Assembly (NCBI GenBank): GCA_021372695.1
Contig: JAJFTY010000069.1
Span: 1 to 37,405, forward strand
Direction of reading: 5' to 3'
DNA from: Deltaproteobacteria bacterium
GTDB taxonomy: Bacteria > Desulfobacterota > Syntrophia > Syntrophales > UBA5619
Length of the DNA: 37,405 bases
The first letter of the stretch is position 1. Each line of letters starts with the position of its first letter. A program made the translations under genes and the position numbers. Shown here in pieces: positions 36,763-37,405 of this stretch. The notes beneath the pieces are model-generated. The model was not told where the DNA came from. It saw nothing but the letters and a program-made list of their open reading frames with translations, and did no database searches.

Positions 36763-36790
36763 AGGTCGGGGAGAGCCGTTTCACTGCGGG

Positions 36791-37405
36791 TCAGCGACGC
36801 GGCAGAGAAGGCTCCTGCCGCGTCTTGACGACGACCCGGACGATCGGCGTTCTTCCTCCGGCGAACTGGATCTCCGCCGGATACCTCAGAGAAACGGTGA
36901 AGGCTTTCTGGACGTCCAACTGCGCCAAGTCGACCGGTTCGGTCATGATGCGTACCCGTTTGCCGCGGAGACGAGGGGGGATGAGGATCCGGACCTCGGC
37001 GGGGGTGGCGGTGATTTTCTCAACGGCAAGACCCTGCGGGGCGGCATTCTCTGTCAGAACCTCGATGGGGACGGTCATGGAGATGAGCCGGGAGGTGGTG
37101 ATCGTGATCCGCTCCGGACTGATGCCGGTGATCGAGAGGTTGGATGGGACCTTCACCATGCTGCCGGTGAGGCCGATCTCCTGCTTGCCGGGCTGAAGCT
37201 CCGCCAGGTCCACCGATATCTTAAGCTCTTCCTGGTGCAGAAGCTGGAAAGCCTGGGCATGTCCCATGAGCATGACCTTTGCCTCGGTGGGCTTGGGATC
37301 CTCCAGGATCCACTCCGCCGGAACGTTCCGGTACTCGATCGGAACCGTGAAATCGCGCCGGATCATCTCCCGCTGGTAGCCGAAGACGATCCAGAGGGTG
37401 CAGGC
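36791..37405 (-). CDS. YbbR/CdaR-like protein (5' end outside window)
   Basis: The frame is open to the right edge: upstream of the apparent ATG at 37366 it continues as CTLWIVFGYQRE, the end of the N-terminal membrane helix usual for YbbR proteins, so that ATG is internal. At least 204 residues are visible, with two or more YbbR repeats (VPIEYRNVPAEW, SITGISPERITITTS, VEKITATPAEVRILIPP). In many bacteria YbbR/CdaR is encoded next to, and regulates, the membrane diadenylate cyclase CdaA, which would lie beyond the window on this strand. The domain call is good; the c-di-AMP link is inference from gene order in other genomes. Confidence 0.8.
   Translation of the reverse strand, partial: ACTLWIVFGYQREMIRRDFTVPIEYRNVPAEWILEDPKPTEAKVMLMGHAQAFQLLHQEELKISVDLAELQPGKQEIGLTGSMVKVPSNLSITGISPERITITTSRLISMTVPIEVLTENAAPQGLAVEKITATPAEVRILIPPRLRGKRVRIMTEPVDLAQLDVQKAFTVSLRYPAEIQFAGGRTPIVRVVVKTRQEPSLPRR

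Overview
The window reads as a GC-rich chromosome segment (roughly 60% G+C by eye) of a Gram-negative anaerobe. It most resembles Desulfobacterota/'Deltaproteobacteria' of the syntrophic type (Syntrophales-like). This is inferred from the gene mix: several sigma-54 activators, PAS-rich soluble hybrid kinases, a PocR sensor domain, a TAXI-TRAP carboxylate transporter, an ADP-forming acyl-CoA synthetase, an exported RCC1/dockerin-like protein and delta-type dispersed palindromic repeats. No rRNA, tRNA, CRISPR array, transposase or phage gene was seen.

Layout. (1) 1-4423 (+): the 3' end of a sigma-54 activator, then a 1122-residue exported RCC1-repeat protein. (2) 4575-21375 (+): a sugar-acid catabolic region. 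It encodes an IolC-like PfkB kinase, an SDR of the fructuronate reductase/mannonate dehydrogenase type, a complete CUT1-type ABC importer (ATPase, binding protein, two permeases), two tandem paralogous soluble hybrid histidine kinases, a fragment of a universal stress protein gene, a LarA-family nickel racemase/epimerase, a decarboxylating 6-phosphogluconate dehydrogenase, a second PfkB kinase and a Nudix protein, closed by a strong hairpin terminator. (3) 21841-25007 (+): a membrane kinase/NtrC-type regulator pair with its own sigma-70-like promoter. (4) 32168-24979 (-): a carboxylate module made of an RpiR-type regulator, ADP-forming acyl-CoA synthetase, enoyl-CoA hydratase, TAXI receptor and fused TRAP permease. 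(5) 35008-32286 (-): a corA interrupted by an in-frame TAG, then a YtcJ-like amidohydrolase. (6) 35213-36613 (+): a sigma-54 activator with a degenerate receiver; then a nested dispersed repeat; then a YbbR/CdaR-like gene (-) running off the right edge.

How the genes may work together. The most interesting proposal is that region 2 encodes a uronate/aldonate route in which fructuronate is reduced to D-mannonate (SDR), D-mannonate is epimerised at C2 to D-gluconate (LarA homologue), gluconate is phosphorylated (one of the two PfkB kinases), and 6-phosphogluconate is oxidatively decarboxylated to ribulose 5-phosphate (Gnd). That would bypass mannonate dehydratase and the KDG/KDPG aldolase branch, none of which is in the window. 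The enzyme classes are visible in the sequence; the substrates and the route are inference. Region 4 looks like uptake of a carboxylate, its CoA activation (or ATP-yielding release of the acid) and hydration of an enoyl-CoA. Both solute-binding-protein genes, in unrelated transport systems, are followed by a long perfect or near-perfect hairpin without a U-tract, placed just before the permease gene. This suggests the binding-protein mRNA is protected so that the protein is made in excess.
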